The position numbers and the translations under genes are program-made. Positions 12,766 through 24,400 of a stretch of DNA of 64,000 nt are shown here, piece by piece; position 1 is the first letter of the stretch, and every line of letters starts with the position of its first letter. Under the pieces are notes generated by a model. That model was not told where the DNA came from, searched no databases, and saw nothing but the letters and a program-made list of their open reading frames with translations. Origin of the DNA: Gymnogyps californianus (lineage: Eukaryota > Chordata > Aves > Accipitriformes > Cathartidae); NCBI RefSeq assembly GCF_018139145.2, contig NC_059473.1, positions 63,346,707-63,410,706 on the forward strand. Reading direction: 5' to 3'.

Positions 12766-14809
12766 ATAAGTCCACGATGGCTGCTTAGAAGAGTAAAAGA
12801 CTGAAAACTACAGCTCCGATTGAGAATAGTCTTTAGGTTCAGAATAATCTGAACCACTCATTTTTTATTGTCAGTTTGTGTGAAATGCCACACATGAGAG
12901 AGACTTGTCTGGCCCCTGCCAGTTACTAGAAGTATTCTCTGTATGCTTCCGAAGTTTCTCCCCTTCCTTCATCTTCCTGCACCCTCATCCAGGCGTGTAA
13001 GGAAAACCTACCCTCACATCCACTGCAAATATCAGACTCACATCTGAAAAGCCAAAAGTGGTGCTGCAGAAGCAATTCCAGGGTTAAATTTTCTCCTCTT
13101 GTGGATGGGAAACAACCAAAACCAATGAGGTGGTGCTATCAGATTAGATGAGTCAGGCAGCTTCCAGCAAGAATGTACGTGACTTTTACCTTTGTGTAGC
13201 AATATCCAGTCCCCAAGAGAAAGAAATCTGTTTACCCAGCATTCAGATAGGTTTTTATTCCAGGAATCGAAAAAATTCTCATGCCCACGGTCCTACGGTG
13301 GTTCACAGAAACATCAGTACTGCTGTTTCACAAAGGTTTGGATCAAAAAGTTGCTTCAGTGTAAGCTAGGATGAGCTAGTAGCACAACTACTTATGTGGA
13401 CTCTGCTGGGGAAAGTAATACATTTTCATTTTCCATTACTTCATAAAGTACTGTTCAGAGTATTCTTAAACAATATTGTTTTTTAAAAGTTCTTATTCAT
13501 ATTTTAAATAGCATTGCAGTGCATGTCATCCTATAGTGTTCCTCAGTTGTTTACATTTTTAAATGTACTGTACACGTATTCTATGAAACTCAAGACGTGT
13601 ATGTATGTACATGTCTGTCTGTGTGTGTGTGTAGCTGGTACTTGTTTGACTGTAGCTGTTTTTATCACACAAAGCACTGAAGAAGCACGACTGAAGTTGA
13701 TGAGTAGGACGATGTTACGGATGCTAACAACCTGGGGATCACCGCGGCTGTTTCAATAATCACAAAAATTATGTGAACAGTTACCGATTACTTCAGAGTG
13801 CCAAGCCCAATCGCAGATAAAGCGCTATCAGAGTGCAGTGCCCAGGAAACCTTGAGTTTTTCCATGGCATAGGCGTTTCTTTCCGTGTTGCACCATGCTG
13901 CAGAGCAGCCTTTTCTAAGCGAAAACAACTGGTGCCGGGCGGGCTGGCCCTTAGCTCTGCATTCATAGGAGGAACCACCATCAAAAGCAATTTTGGCAAA
14001 GCTCCACGCTTCATCTCCTGGCAATGGGCTGTTAGGCAGGGTATGGGAAGGTGTGTTGGTACAATTCAAGTAAGCAAATATACAACCTATGACTAAACTT
14101 TGATGACATTTCAGTTTGGTAATTGGTTTATAAAAGTTCCCTATTCCTGCCCTTGAGCTCATATAACATGATGAAATACTAATTGCATTTGGTGTGGGGA
14201 ACTACTTAAAGGTCACTGGATTTTGAAAATGTGTTTGGGAAATGGATAGATGAAAAATTCCCAGCCGGTGATGGCAGGGTGACGTTTCTGCCTTCTACCT
14301 CCATTTTGTTGGGGTTTTTTTTTCTGCATTTCTTCTCAGTTCTTTAGTTCCCTTAATTGGGTTAACTGGTTAATTATTCAAAGCTACACATCTAGCATTT
14401 TAATATATCTGCTGCAGGTTCGGTGCTTGAATAATGAGGTAGAGGTGATCCGCTGAACTGAGAGCCTATACCCATGAATCTGACCAAGGCCAGCTTCTTG
14501 ATTAGATGTTGTCCAGTTTGCTGAGTATAACCGGTTGCCTTTAAATAAAAAAATACCTTCATTTGAACCAGCACTTGCACTTTTTTGACCTGACAGGTGT
14601 TTTGCTTCCACCTTTTCGCAAAGTAAAGATGATTGTTAGGCAAATTTTTGTTTCTGCAGACAGGTAGTCTTCACGTCCTTTGGTGGGCATCGTTACGTAG
14701 TGCTGCACTGTGTCATACAAAATTTGGGTTTTCTCTTCTTGCTTGTCAACGTGAGCTTGCAAAAGGAGAATGCATCCTGGCTTTTGCCCAGATGCACTGG
14801 TGCGTGAGC
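12766..14809. other. Intergenic sequence, no gene seen
   Basis: Unique-looking sequence without a recognisable gene. Includes a palindromic STAT-like site TTCCAGGAA near 13258 and a short TG/TGTC repeat near 13612-13632. Frames of 70-124 codons on both strands overlap one another and show no motif. Confidence 0.5.
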
Positions 14810-15440
14810 AGCGAAGTACATGTGGATGTCAGCACCGGGGAGCTTTCGGGGAGGGAAGAGTGAAGGGCAAGGCTGGGCAGGAGGGCCAGCGGGCTCGCAG
14901 CTGCTGCCAGTGACCGACTTGGCTGAGCTTTCCATACATCCCAGGAGCACGAAACCTGGCTCCCACCGGGCAGGTGCACACAAGGCATTAAATCATTTAC
15001 AAACGCAAAGAGAGATCGCTTTCGCTGGGGAGCCCCGGCATCCCCAGCCCTGGGGTCAGGCTCGCAAGGATGCGTGTATTGGAAACGCAGGATTCGGAGG
15101 ACAGCAGCGACAAACACCAATATTTGTGCAGACAACATCGCGGCACACCCACACCAGTCGGGGCATATGACTTCTGGCAGTCTGAAAGTCCAACACAGAG
15201 TGGCACTTTAGCCCGATGGCCTGGGCTTGCCTCCCCATTCCCTGCCCGGAGGCTGGCAGTGCTGCGGCTGCCCTGGCCTCCCAGCATCTCTCCGGCAGCC
15301 AGCGTGGTGTGGATGCGCTGCCGAGCAGCACGGCTGGCAGCGATTTCACGGACCCTCGTTCCTCCGATGATATATTCCTAGATGATGTCTTGCCGCCAAC
15401 ACACCCGCAAATTCTGTCCGCTTGCATTCGACCCGAAGAC
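14810..15440. promoter_or_regulatory. GC- and CpG-enriched patch upstream of IL22RA2
   Basis: Compared with its AT-rich surroundings this 630-base patch is GC-rich and has many CG dinucleotides (for example near 14838, 14900, 15018-15030, 15080-15110, 15318-15360). It ends about 470 bases before the IL22RA2 start codon. That position would suit a promoter or 5' exon, but no TATA box or splice donor can be assigned with confidence. Several long overlapping frames on both strands come from the low stop-codon density of GC-rich DNA. Confidence 0.35.
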
Positions 15441-15536
15441 AGGCCACCAAATCAGATGACATCCCATGGGTAGGTCTTTTACGTGTTTGCAGCAAAATTT
15501 CTTGTGTTCTTCAGCTCTGAGCCACTAGTGAGCTGG

Positions 15537-15558
15537 AAAATAAATAAATAAATAAAAA
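15537..15558. repeat. (AAAT)n microsatellite
   Basis: Four uninterrupted AAAT/TAAA units followed by AAAATC. Confidence 0.9.
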
Positions 15559-15891
15559 TCTTAGCATGGCAAGCAAGCAAACTTGTGTGCCAAATTTATG
15601 GGATAAAGCAATATTGCCAGACATCATTTGGGAATTAGTGCCTAAAAAAAAAAGGACCTTTTTCATGCTGGTTTGCTTCATAATTAGTTCCAAACTTCAG
15701 AGTGACCACAGCTGCCAAGTAAGAACAATTGCCTATGTTTAATTTAGAGCAACTCATATGTTTTTCAGCTAAATTAAACCAAAGCCAAACCGGGGATTTT
15801 GGAAACTGCTGAAAATAAGGGGAACTCTAGAATGTTTAACAATTACTTCCTCATAAGACATGCCCAAGAGGAAGAGAAATGCTCTTCAGTC

Positions 15892-15909
15892 ATGGAGCTG
15901 CTCTCCTAA
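15892..15909 (+). promoter_or_regulatory. Five-codon upstream ORF before IL22RA2
   Basis: ATG GAG CTG CTC TCC TAA lies in the presumed 5' UTR and stops three bases... two bases before the main ATG at 15912. Its ATG has a G at +4. Such a short uORF directly before the start could reduce translation of the main frame or depend on re-initiation. Whether it is in the mature transcript depends on the true transcription start, which is not visible. Confidence 0.5.
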
Positions 15910-15911
15910 GC

Positions 15912-15975
15912 ATGAGGGGGATCACGCTGTCCTCCCTCTGCTTACTGATGCACCTGCTTCAGGATGAGATAACTA
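15912..15975 (+). CDS. IL22RA2: IL22RA2 coding exon 1 (signal peptide)
   Basis: Encodes MRGITLSSLCLLMHLLQDEIT and one base of the next codon, ending at a good donor (A|GTAAGT at 15976). The ATG has A at -3. The leader has a leucine-rich core (residues 5-16) suited to a signal peptide, with cleavage likely around residues 17-21. This exon is inferred from position, reading phase and the leader-like sequence; it has no residue-level match to the human leader, which is normal for signal peptides. Another upstream start exon cannot be excluded. Confidence 0.65.
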
Positions 15976-18900
15976 GTAAGTAAAGGCTTTCTGCTCTTTT
16001 CCTATGTGGGGAGGGGGGCGCTGGGTCTGTTATTGACTCTCCGGATGAGTCAAGAAATCTCTGGATCTTTTGGTGGGTTTCAAAAGTCCGGTCACTTCCA
16101 AATTAGTCTGTTATTTTGTCTTTCAAAGCTCTGAAATGCAGATAAAACAAGCATGTTGCCCATTAAATTTATTCATGGCTGTATTACCAGTTTCAGTTCA
16201 ACTAGTACAAGTCTTACTTGATTCTGATATGCCAGGGGTAAGGCTGCAGTCATCTGGGTCACAAAACCCAGAAAAATGTTAGGATTTGGATGCTTCAGGG
16301 AGGTTGTTAACTGATTCTGTCATCAGTAACCATTGCAGTTTGAAAACAGATTATCTTGAAAATTGTCAGGCAGCTTTTTTCCAGTAGTGCAGACTGGAAA
16401 AGCAGTGAATCTCAGGTTATTTTTTATTGGGCAAGAGCTGATAAACACGGCTATGGCAACAGTTAAAACAGCTATAATCCCTGCAGGTTAAAGTTGAGAT
16501 GCGGAGGAAAGAGCACTCGACTTTAACTACTGATGGGGCTGCTTACTGCAGGCTCTGTGAATTGATCAGAAGGGTTTGTTTCCTGGGATGTCCATCAGGC
16601 ATCTGTCACAGCAGTAAACTCACTAAGGAAGAATGAAAAAAAAAACCCAAAACCAAACCACATAAAAGTGTTCCTTTCATAATACTAAATGTGTTTGTTC
16701 TGTAACTGCTAGATCTGGTCACTGTGACTTGGAAATTTTGAACATGAGATCCAGGAGATTTAATTTTCCTGCAGTCTGCTAGTCATGAAACCAAATGAGC
16801 TGTACCCCCGATTTCAATACGGAGAAGCACGTCTGTGACAAACACGTTATGTTATCATTCCTTACTATTTGCAGTGATTTTAGTTTTGGAAAACCGAGAC
16901 TTGCAAGATTCGATTAAGCCGCAGAAGGTAGAGTTTCGTTCGTTAAACTTCAACAGCACTTTGCATTGGCAGCCTGGGAGGGCCAGAGAGGCAAGAGACA
17001 CCGTCTACTTTGTGCAGTATAAAGTGTAAGTACCGGGGGAACTCCAGCCTCCCGCCGGGCTGGGGCCTGTCCCTGCTTGGCACATCAAAGGGATTTCTCA
17101 GGTGACACGGGATATTCTCCCCATACCTGGGAAACAGCCACGTCCTGCTCGGCTGCCAGCTCTCGGTTGTTGCTGCGCTTATCAATAGCCCATAAGGTGC
17201 AGCTGAACAGCCCGAGGCAGGCAGGGAACAAGCACCTCCAGCAATACGCTCTGCGCCCTCATTGCACCGCAGAGTTGCAGAAAAATGTCGTTTGCAGGGG
17301 ACCTCTGGAGCTCACCAGGTCCAACCGCCTGCCTGAAGCAGGTCTAGCTAGGTCAGGTACTTCTGCAACAGGACATTTAAGGTATTTCAGTGGTCCACCT
17401 TGCCCACAACAGTGCCGCAGGGTGCCTCGCATGGCGAACTTGAGGCAGCGCTAGGGGCTGGTCCTCAGAGGAGGTACGCTCCCGTCCCTGGCACACCTGG
17501 TGAGCACCTGAAATCACTACTGCCTTTGAGAAATTAGCTGGTGGAAACTGGCATTCTGCCCATCATTGAACACACTAGCTAAGCCAAAGCTCGCCCGCCT
17601 CTCCCGAGGGGCAAGTATGCGGTGGCTTCCTCCAGGGCTGGTGACCCACGTCTCTGCTTTAGGTTTCTTTCAGAAAAGACAGAAACCTGTAGCTCCCAAA
17701 CGCCCATGAAATCAATCTTCTCTGTCATCAAATTGAAGGGAGTTAATTTCCATGTCAGAATGCTTGTCAGTACCGTCGAGTTAAAATAGATGGTTAAAAA
17801 TCTGTACGGACCCAGTCGGCGATAACTAAAGCTTACGTCCTTCCTCCTCTTTCTCCACAGGTATGGGCAGAGCACATGGCAAAACAAAGACGAGTGCTGG
17901 GGGATCCAAAACCATGTCTGTGACCTGACAAATGAGACCTCTGACATCCAAGAGCCTTACTACGGCAGAGTGAAAGCCGCGTCAGCTGGCATCTATTCCG
18001 ACTGGAGCCTCAGCTGCAGATTCACTCCCTGGCGAGAAAGTAAGTGCAACCATATGGGTCTCTCTGAGAAAGGAATTGGATTTTCTGTGGCATGGAATAC
18101 ATCATTTCTGCTCACAATTTGCAAACATGAGTGATCCTTTTCTAGCCACAGAGCTGTACCAAAAGAAGTTGCAAGTCAGTAGCTCTCAGGTGAAGCGTTG
18201 TGATAAAATAACTTTCCCCATACTTGAAAGCCAACCAATTATGGATAAGTAGCCACTTATCAGTAATTAGGGGATCAGAAGTGCCTGGCTCCCTTTAACT
18301 CAACCTCTTCCTCAAGGCATGGAACTACACAAATTATTTTCAGCTGTTTTCGGAGCTGCTGGAAGGACTGGACACAAGGTGGAAAAGAAGGAAACATTCT
18401 CTGCTTGGGGGGAAAAGGGAGAAGAGAGCTGAGAGCTGTGTGGCCACCATTCTTCTCGCATTTATCTGTTTTCCTGACTGCAGTGTATTTAGAAAGGACA
18501 TGAGCAAAGCTTTTAGTTAGTACAGTCATTATAATGCCATAGTACGTTAGAAATTGGAGGACTGTCAAAACACTGAACAGTACCAGTGTACCTGTCAGTG
18601 TGTTCCCCGTGAATTAACTAGTTTTGCCTCACTGGTCAATGCAAAATTGAATTGTGAATGTCAATGCAGGTCACTTCACAGCCCTGAAGTGCACACTACC
18701 TTGAGCCTCTTGTACACATGAAACCACAGGCTTTGACATAAAGCAGTACCGTGCAGCCGCAACAGCTCATCGTGCCCTGTGCCATCTCCTCTTCCTGGAG
18801 AGATGCATGGGGCAGCTGCTGTCCTGTCTCCCCACATCTCTGGGGCTGCACACACAGCTATGCAGGCACTAGCTTGAACCCTTAGCTGTGTTTAATCGAG

Positions 18901-20076
18901 CAGATTGCAAAAAATTTGAAAGTAATGATTGAAGCTGCGTCCTTGGCATAACGGAAATGGTTCAAATATTGCTGTTTTATGCAGTCCAAGCACACAGATA
19001 AATATAGGGGAAGGGGGGAAATCAGGGCAGAGAATCCAAAGCATTTTGCTTGGTCAGCCTGCAGTCAGCAACATGCAGCTCTGAGAGATTTCAAAAAGTT
19101 TGGCTCAAAGATAGATTTACAAACACAGGAAATGTCACCCCCAAAATGACCCAAGCAATAAGCACCAAGAAGTAAGGATTTACAAAGTGGCACTTCAACA
19201 GTAAATACAGCATAATATATTGTTGGTAACAAGAACATTAAATTGTTGAATGGATTCAAATTGTGTTCTGTGAAACATTATTAATAAACTAGAATTGTGT
19301 TCACAGCTTTGGGTTTTTTCCTTAGCTATGATAGGACCTCCGACGGTAACTGTGATTCATAGCAACAAATCCATAATACTAAAGCTCCAGGCTCCACATT
19401 CTCCTTATAAAAGGAAGAGAGGCAGCAAGATACCAATGACAAATTATTATGATCTGCTATATCAAGTCTTCATAATTAACAACTTGCTAGACGAGGTAAG
19501 TGCATATTCAAATATGAACCCTTTACCATTGAAAAGCCAGGAAAGTATGGGCACACCATTCTTGTTTTACAGTTGAAATTGCCTTCAGGGATTATAAGGG
19601 TATCAATGACTGGGTAAGTATTTGAAAACAAGGTAGGCTTACTTTTCGGGAATCGAATTTGAATTGAGTTGTAATTCCTCCCTTTATTCTTTCCCATCAA
19701 CTTAGTATTTCATACTTTAAGGCCTCGATAAAAGAAAAAAGGGGACAGAAGGGGAATTTTGGAGGGAATTTTCTTTTAAAATCATAAATTACTGATGTTG
19801 TTGACTTTGTGCAAGTCCACGTGCTGCTCTGCATCCTCTGTTCTTACCAAACTTTAGTCACAGACACACTTGCTAGGGCAATGTGCTTGACTGGCTCTTT
19901 TTATTCCGCTCTGTCTGAAGCAACACAGAGTCCTGGTGTACGAAGGAAAAGACAAGGTTATTAAAATAGAAGATTTGAGGCCCGGAGTCAGCTACTGCGC
20001 CATGGCTAAAGCATACGTGCCAATGCTGGACCGCAGCAGTGCCTACAGCAGCAGGCAATGCACTGTGCTGCAGTGA
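15912..20076 (+). CDS. IL22RA2: IL-22 binding protein (interleukin 22 receptor subunit alpha 2), five coding exons
   Basis: Secreted class II cytokine receptor that binds IL-22 and blocks its access to IL22RA1. Coding exons: 15912-15975, 16875-17025, 17861-18039, 19326-19495, 19921-20076. The joined frame is 239 residues plus stop, close to the 231-residue main human form. There is an N-terminal leader and no transmembrane helix or cytoplasmic tail. Two fibronectin type III domains follow: D1 about residues 33-130, D2 about 134-237. Near-identical human blocks are seen at VYFVQYK.YGQ (65-75), TSDIQEPYYGRV (98-109), RVFIINN-like QVFIINN (exon 4) and PMLDR (222-226). Disulfide pairs expected for the family are C84-C92 in D1 and C214-C235 in D2. 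N-glycosylation sequons are NST (48), NET (96) and NKS (145). Splice phases 1, 2, 1, 0 give one continuous frame. It sits between IFNGR1 and IL20RA as in human. Confidence 0.95.
16875..17025 (+). CDS. IL22RA2: IL22RA2 coding exon 2 (first half of D1)
   Basis: Encodes DSIKPQKVEF, LNFNSTLHWQPGRA and VYFVQYK, matching human ESLKPQRVQF, FHNILQWQPGRA and VYFVQYK. It ends at a GTAAGT donor (17026) in phase 2. Two acceptors are in frame: TTTGCAG at 16874 and TTTTAG at 16883, nine bases apart, so three residues at the N-terminus are optional. Contains the sequon NST at residue 48. Confidence 0.92.
17280..17420 (-). repeat. CR1 LINE fragment in IL22RA2 intron 2
   Basis: On the + strand GGGGACCTCTGGAGCTCACC, then GGTCCAACCGCCTGCC and GAAGCAGGTCTAGCTAGGTC, correspond to the antisense CR1 block 'gggacctctggaggtcatctagtccaaccccctgctcaaagcagg.cagctag'. 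The 5' side of the element (+ strand 3' side) fades after about 17400. Confidence 0.75.
17861..18039 (+). CDS. IL22RA2: IL22RA2 coding exon 3 (second half of D1)
   Basis: Follows a classic polypyrimidine tract and CACAG acceptor (17860). Encodes YGQSTWQNKDECWGIQ, then VCDLTNETSDIQEPYYGRVK and SAGIYSDWSLSCRFTPW. Human has the same blocks with small changes, including the D1 disulfide cysteines (here C84 and C92) and the WSxWS-like SDWSLS. C124 in LSCRF has no counterpart in the human SMTPRF. Ends in phase 1 at A|GTAAGT (18040). Confidence 0.95.
19326..19495 (+). CDS. IL22RA2: IL22RA2 coding exon 4 (first half of D2)
   Basis: Starts after TTTTTTCCTTAG (19325). Encodes GPPTVTVIHSNKSIILKLQA, then HSPYKRKRGSKIPMTNYYDL and LYQVFIINNLLDE. 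Human has DPPVMNITQVNGSLLVILHA, LPYRY, DYYELLYRVFIINNSLEK. Donor GAG|GTAAGT at 19496, phase 0. Sequon NKS at residue 145. Confidence 0.95.
19921..20076 (+). CDS. IL22RA2: IL22RA2 coding exon 5 (second half of D2 and stop)
   Basis: Starts after CTGAAG (19920). Encodes VLVYEGKDKVIKIEDLRPG, SYCAMAKAYVPMLDRSS and RQCTVLQ, then TGA at 20074-20076. Human has QKVYEGAHRAVEIEALTP, SYCVVAEIYQPMLDRRS and ERCVEIP. The D2 disulfide pair is kept (C214, C235). The protein ends directly after D2, which is what makes it a soluble receptor. Confidence 0.95.
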   Translation, partial: QHRVLVYEGKDKVIKIEDLRPGVSYCAMAKAYVPMLDRSSAYSSRQCTVLQ

Positions 20077-21435
20077 CAGGGCTGGCACCTCTGCAAAAGG
20101 TAAGTCACCAGCTGAAACTGGAGATGACTCTGGAAGTCAAGAGCTATTCCCTCACCAAAGGCAGACATTCTCCAAAAGCAGAAAAAAAGGTGTGGCATAA
20201 AAACTGCCATCCCATATGACAATATTACCCAGAGTTCTTACATCATCCCAGCTAGTTTCACACCAGGTAAGAATGATATGGCTAAGAAGATTAGAGGAAT
20301 GGCGTGGATAATTATTTGCATGCTAGCGCAGTCCTCAGAAACACCTCGCTCTTCCCTTTCTTTAAACAGTTATACATAGTATTGCTTTCATCAGTTTTTT
20401 ATTGCTGTCAAGTAATAATTAACTAGGAAAATGAGTGACCTTCAACTTTATTAACATGCAATTCTGCTGCAAGCTCTGCAATTCTGTTCACGGATTTATC
20501 TGATGTATTTAATTCAAATGAGCCTATCCTTTTTTCATGGCCATACTTCCGGTGTACTGCATTTAAAAATAAATCAGTTATCAAATTTCAGGAGTTTCCA
20601 TGGGCCAAAATGCAAGAGTTAGCTCAATTAGCTGGTCTGAAGTATCTGTTTGTTTACTTACCTCAATCACTAGACTATCTTCACATATCATATGGCCAGC
20701 AGGGAGATTTACTATCAATCCTGCCTTGCAGGTGCCAAGGCACAGAGTCTATAAAGACCTAAGCCAAAGTTGACGTCAGTGTCATTGGCCTTAGCAAGCT
20801 CAGATTTGGATCCTTTCTAGGGGTAACAGAGGAAAACTGGAAAAGCATCAAAGTTGGAACGTGTGCTTCTGTTCTTAGCTTGGTACCCTAACTATAAAAG
20901 ATTTGCTTTCTTCTGCATAATATGATGCACAATGTTGGTCTCTCTTGAGACTTGGTCAGTGGATTTAGGCTAAGGAGGGAGCCGGTTTCTAGGTGATTTT
21001 CTTGCATTTTTGCTTGCTTTCCCAGTACTGTAAAAGGCTGGAAGCTCAGGTTAGAGCTGGACTGCTGAACAACCTGCAGAGGCACAGGAGGGATGCAGGC
21101 AAATGGCATGTGTTGCGTTTTCAGATAAATTGAATGCCATCCAGCCTAAATGCCCACTCCAGCGGCAATTCTCTTTCTTTTCCCAGTTACAGGAATAATG
21201 GCGGGAGATGCCTTCCATCACAGATCCAGCTGTAAATCAACATCTGTGGTCTATGTCTGGAATACATACTTGGATACTTTTTAAATTAACCTTTGCTGCG
21301 TTCAATGATTTGATTCATCATAATCATTTTATGCTACACTAAGGCCAAGGATACTTTGTATGTCCTACATTACAATTTAAAATGGTATATATTTGCATTT
21401 AGAAAGGAAATAGCCATCTACTGTAATAAAAAAGA
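20077..21435 (+). other. IL22RA2: IL22RA2 3' UTR and downstream region (extent uncertain)
   Basis: Non-coding sequence after the stop. AATAAA hexamers at 20568-20573 and 21425-21430 are candidate cleavage signals. A near-perfect splice donor, AAAAG|GTAAGT, lies only 23 bases after the stop (cut after 20099), so a 3' UTR intron is possible. Without RNA data the true end is unknown. Confidence 0.45.
20568..20573 (+). terminator. Candidate polyadenylation signal of IL22RA2 (AATAAA)
   Basis: First AATAAA after the IL22RA2 stop codon, about 490 bases downstream, in an A-rich context. Confidence 0.4.
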
Positions 21436-24400
21436 AGGCAAAAAGCACTTGTGAAAATATCCTTAAGACTGTTTCTAGAGGTTTTCTATTTTAAGCCTTG
21501 GAATTAAAATACAATTTATAAAATAGAAGTTTCAGATATTTTATTTCTTCTACAGCAAATGTTGCAACAGAAGATGAAAAAAAGTGTCCTTTCCTTAAAA
21601 TAAGAACCATATAGTCCAGGAGCATACCCCACACTCACAATGTCTTCATAGTGCCCTCAACATAACATTTCTGATGATAGTGAAACCAGTACGTGATTAG
21701 GCAGGAGCTCATTTAAACTGAAACAGAAAAGATGCTCACTTTCAGTCAATGACAGACAGTTAAATGGAAAACACCTCTATTTCAGCCATTTCACAGTAAA
21801 TGATGAATGGATGCTGACCATCACTTGTGATTTCTAATGATTTTACTCCTACAAGTCTTCATCACATAAGTGAAAAGATTTCCTGGGCAAGGTCTGGGTA
21901 GATATCCACTAAGCCAGCCTGGGATGGAGAGATGAAGTGGCTTTTCCACGTCTGTAACTAATGAGAATCTTAATACTTAACTGCACTCTGTTATTGCAAA
22001 TTAAATGAGAGGAGGTAAGAGCGGGCCAGACACAAGAGGGCAAAGCGAGCCCTGGGAAAAATGGAGCTCCCTGCTACATAATCACTATCCACTTTTCCCT
22101 TAATTCACATACACAAGGGTAGATCAGTTCAGTTTAAGTAACAGACCTTGAGTTCACTTAAGCCACATCCAAAGCATTTTTCATGGTCTGTCACTAACAC
22201 CTCACCTGGAGGCAGCACCGCTGAGAGCAGCATCAGGACGCTGGCAGTAGGTGTTTGGGAGGAGGCTGTGCTTAAGTAAGTGAATGCTGGTCACTCTTGC
22301 CTTCACCAAAATGAAAAAGAGCATTACATATTAAATATTTCCACTATCTGATTCTAACACATGATATATTTGAATGACTAGATTTGCAGGCATCTTGCTG
22401 CGTCCACATATCTAGTCCATAAAACCAGGTTTCCTTTACCACACTCCCCTTTGTGCTCCTCTCCGATTTCTTCCAGTTGTTTTACCCCACCCATATCACA
22501 CAGTTTCTTAATTTAGGTAAGTTTCTTTGGGAAACAGGACTTACTTATTAAATCTCTGTATAGTACCTAGCGCCATGACAAGTCTCAGATCCAGCGTTGC
22601 CCCGCTACCCCTCTTGCACTGGGCAGAACCACAATAAAACCATCCAGACAAACTATTAAGAAATAGCCTGTCTTATATTTCAGCAGTGGTGACTTCATCC
22701 ACTCGTGGGTTATCACAGCCTGAAAACAGTATCTGCAGTAATTCAAGTTCTTTCTCAAATTCACTTCTTTCCTTAGGGCAACTCACGTTGCTATCATTAC
22801 ACAAAGATAAAGCTTTATTAAGGTAACATCTACTAACCCTAGTCAGGGAACAGGCTCCGACAGTGCTGGATACTGTACCTATGTCAGATGCAGAGGATGA
22901 AACTGTTTAGGGCTCTCAAATCTTAAAGAAGACATTAAAAAAAAGGAAGCAGCAGAGCCACAGGGGTGCCTGAAGCGTTCAGACCTGGCTAGAAATATAG
23001 CAGCTGCCATGCTATGGATCTATGGAAACGTTGGAAACCTGAAAGTTTTTCGATTTGATAAAATTATATAAAATGTGCAGCACTTATACTGGGAAAAACA
23101 ATAAAAGATCTGAAGAAGTCTTGCACTGTTATGTTTGCTAACTAGATTTCACTTCCTCAGCAACAATGCAGGCTTACAGAAAGCAGCGCAAGAGTTGCAG
23201 GAACGACCCACTTCCATTCTGACGGTACCAGGATTTATTATTGCCAACCCCATGATGTTCTGCAAAAGCCAATTTTCTCTTTCCATTTGAAATGCAAATT
23301 TCCTTTCAGCTGTGCTCTGACATGTAGTTTTACTGGGGAAGGGTTTGGTAAAATGACTGGTGCTGTATTTTTTCTCCCCAATTGGCGGTAGTGGCATGTT
23401 CCCACGACGTGCTCTACTGGGCTCGCAGGATGGGGCTCCTGCAGGGAGAGGTACTTTGCTGTAGCATATACCAGTTGGGTGATCTGCACCCACAGCTTCT
23501 AGATAGCGTTGGTAATGTTGTAGTTTTTAAAAACACCTTCGTTGGTGCCTTAGCCTGTAAGCTGCACTGCTGTTTACATCTCCATGAGGGGGGAACGGAG
23601 GAGGAGCTCTCCCAGGCTGTAAACTACAGCTGGGGCTTTCTTGCAGTTTGGAAATACCTGGAAAAATGAGCTCTGGCCCTCCTTCCCCTTCCTCCTTGTG
23701 GGCACAAAGAGACCATCTGCTGTGGGTCCACCTCTCCAGAGCTGCCTGAGGTGGCACATGGCTCCACGGTGGTTAGCGCACATGCACACCGCTCAGCGCA
23801 GGACGCCTTTACGTTGTCAGCTTGACTCTTTCCGGCCATAAGTTTGCAAGGCCCAGCTGAAAACACCCTTCTCTTGGTTTTTTAGTCACTTACAGAGCAT
23901 TTTCTAACAACGTGCCAAATGCTAGCTTCAGGAAAGAGAGAAATAAATGCTGGCTTCTAGGGCTATGGCATAGGGTGGGGAAGACTAAGCAGTGTAACAA
24001 AAGCAGGACTTGTGCAACCTATTCTGTAAGCCCTCGCCTGCTGCGTCACCAGGGAATGTCTGCAACCATGGGCACAGCCTGTCGCAATGGCCTCATCTGG
24101 CCAAGTGCCTGTGTCACGGCTGAGGGTCCTGCCAATGAGAAATAGATATTATGTCTTTTAGAGTTTGCAGTTACTGATCTTCGTGTGAAGTGGAGCCCGT
24201 CCCACAAGTGCCTACCCTTCCTTCTTTCATGACCGTGGCTGAACGTTATCTTACCTGTTGGATGGAGTAAGACCTTATCTCCCACTGTAAATGGCTTTAA
24301 GTTCCCATTCCGCTGGCACTCAGAAGAGCAGTATTCAACTACCAGAAATTCAAGAACAGGGCTCCGGAAAGCCTGATAGAGCAACAGCAATGGACCAGAT

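Noticed and set aside
13258..13266. TTCCAGGAA as a functional STAT site for IL22RA2
   Set aside because: A nine-base palindrome of this kind is expected several times by chance in 64 kb, and it is 2.6 kb from the start codon.
14746..15427. Overlapping frames of 96-130 codons on both strands
   Set aside because: They cover the GC-rich patch upstream of IL22RA2 on both strands at once, share no motif, and have no codon or splice support.
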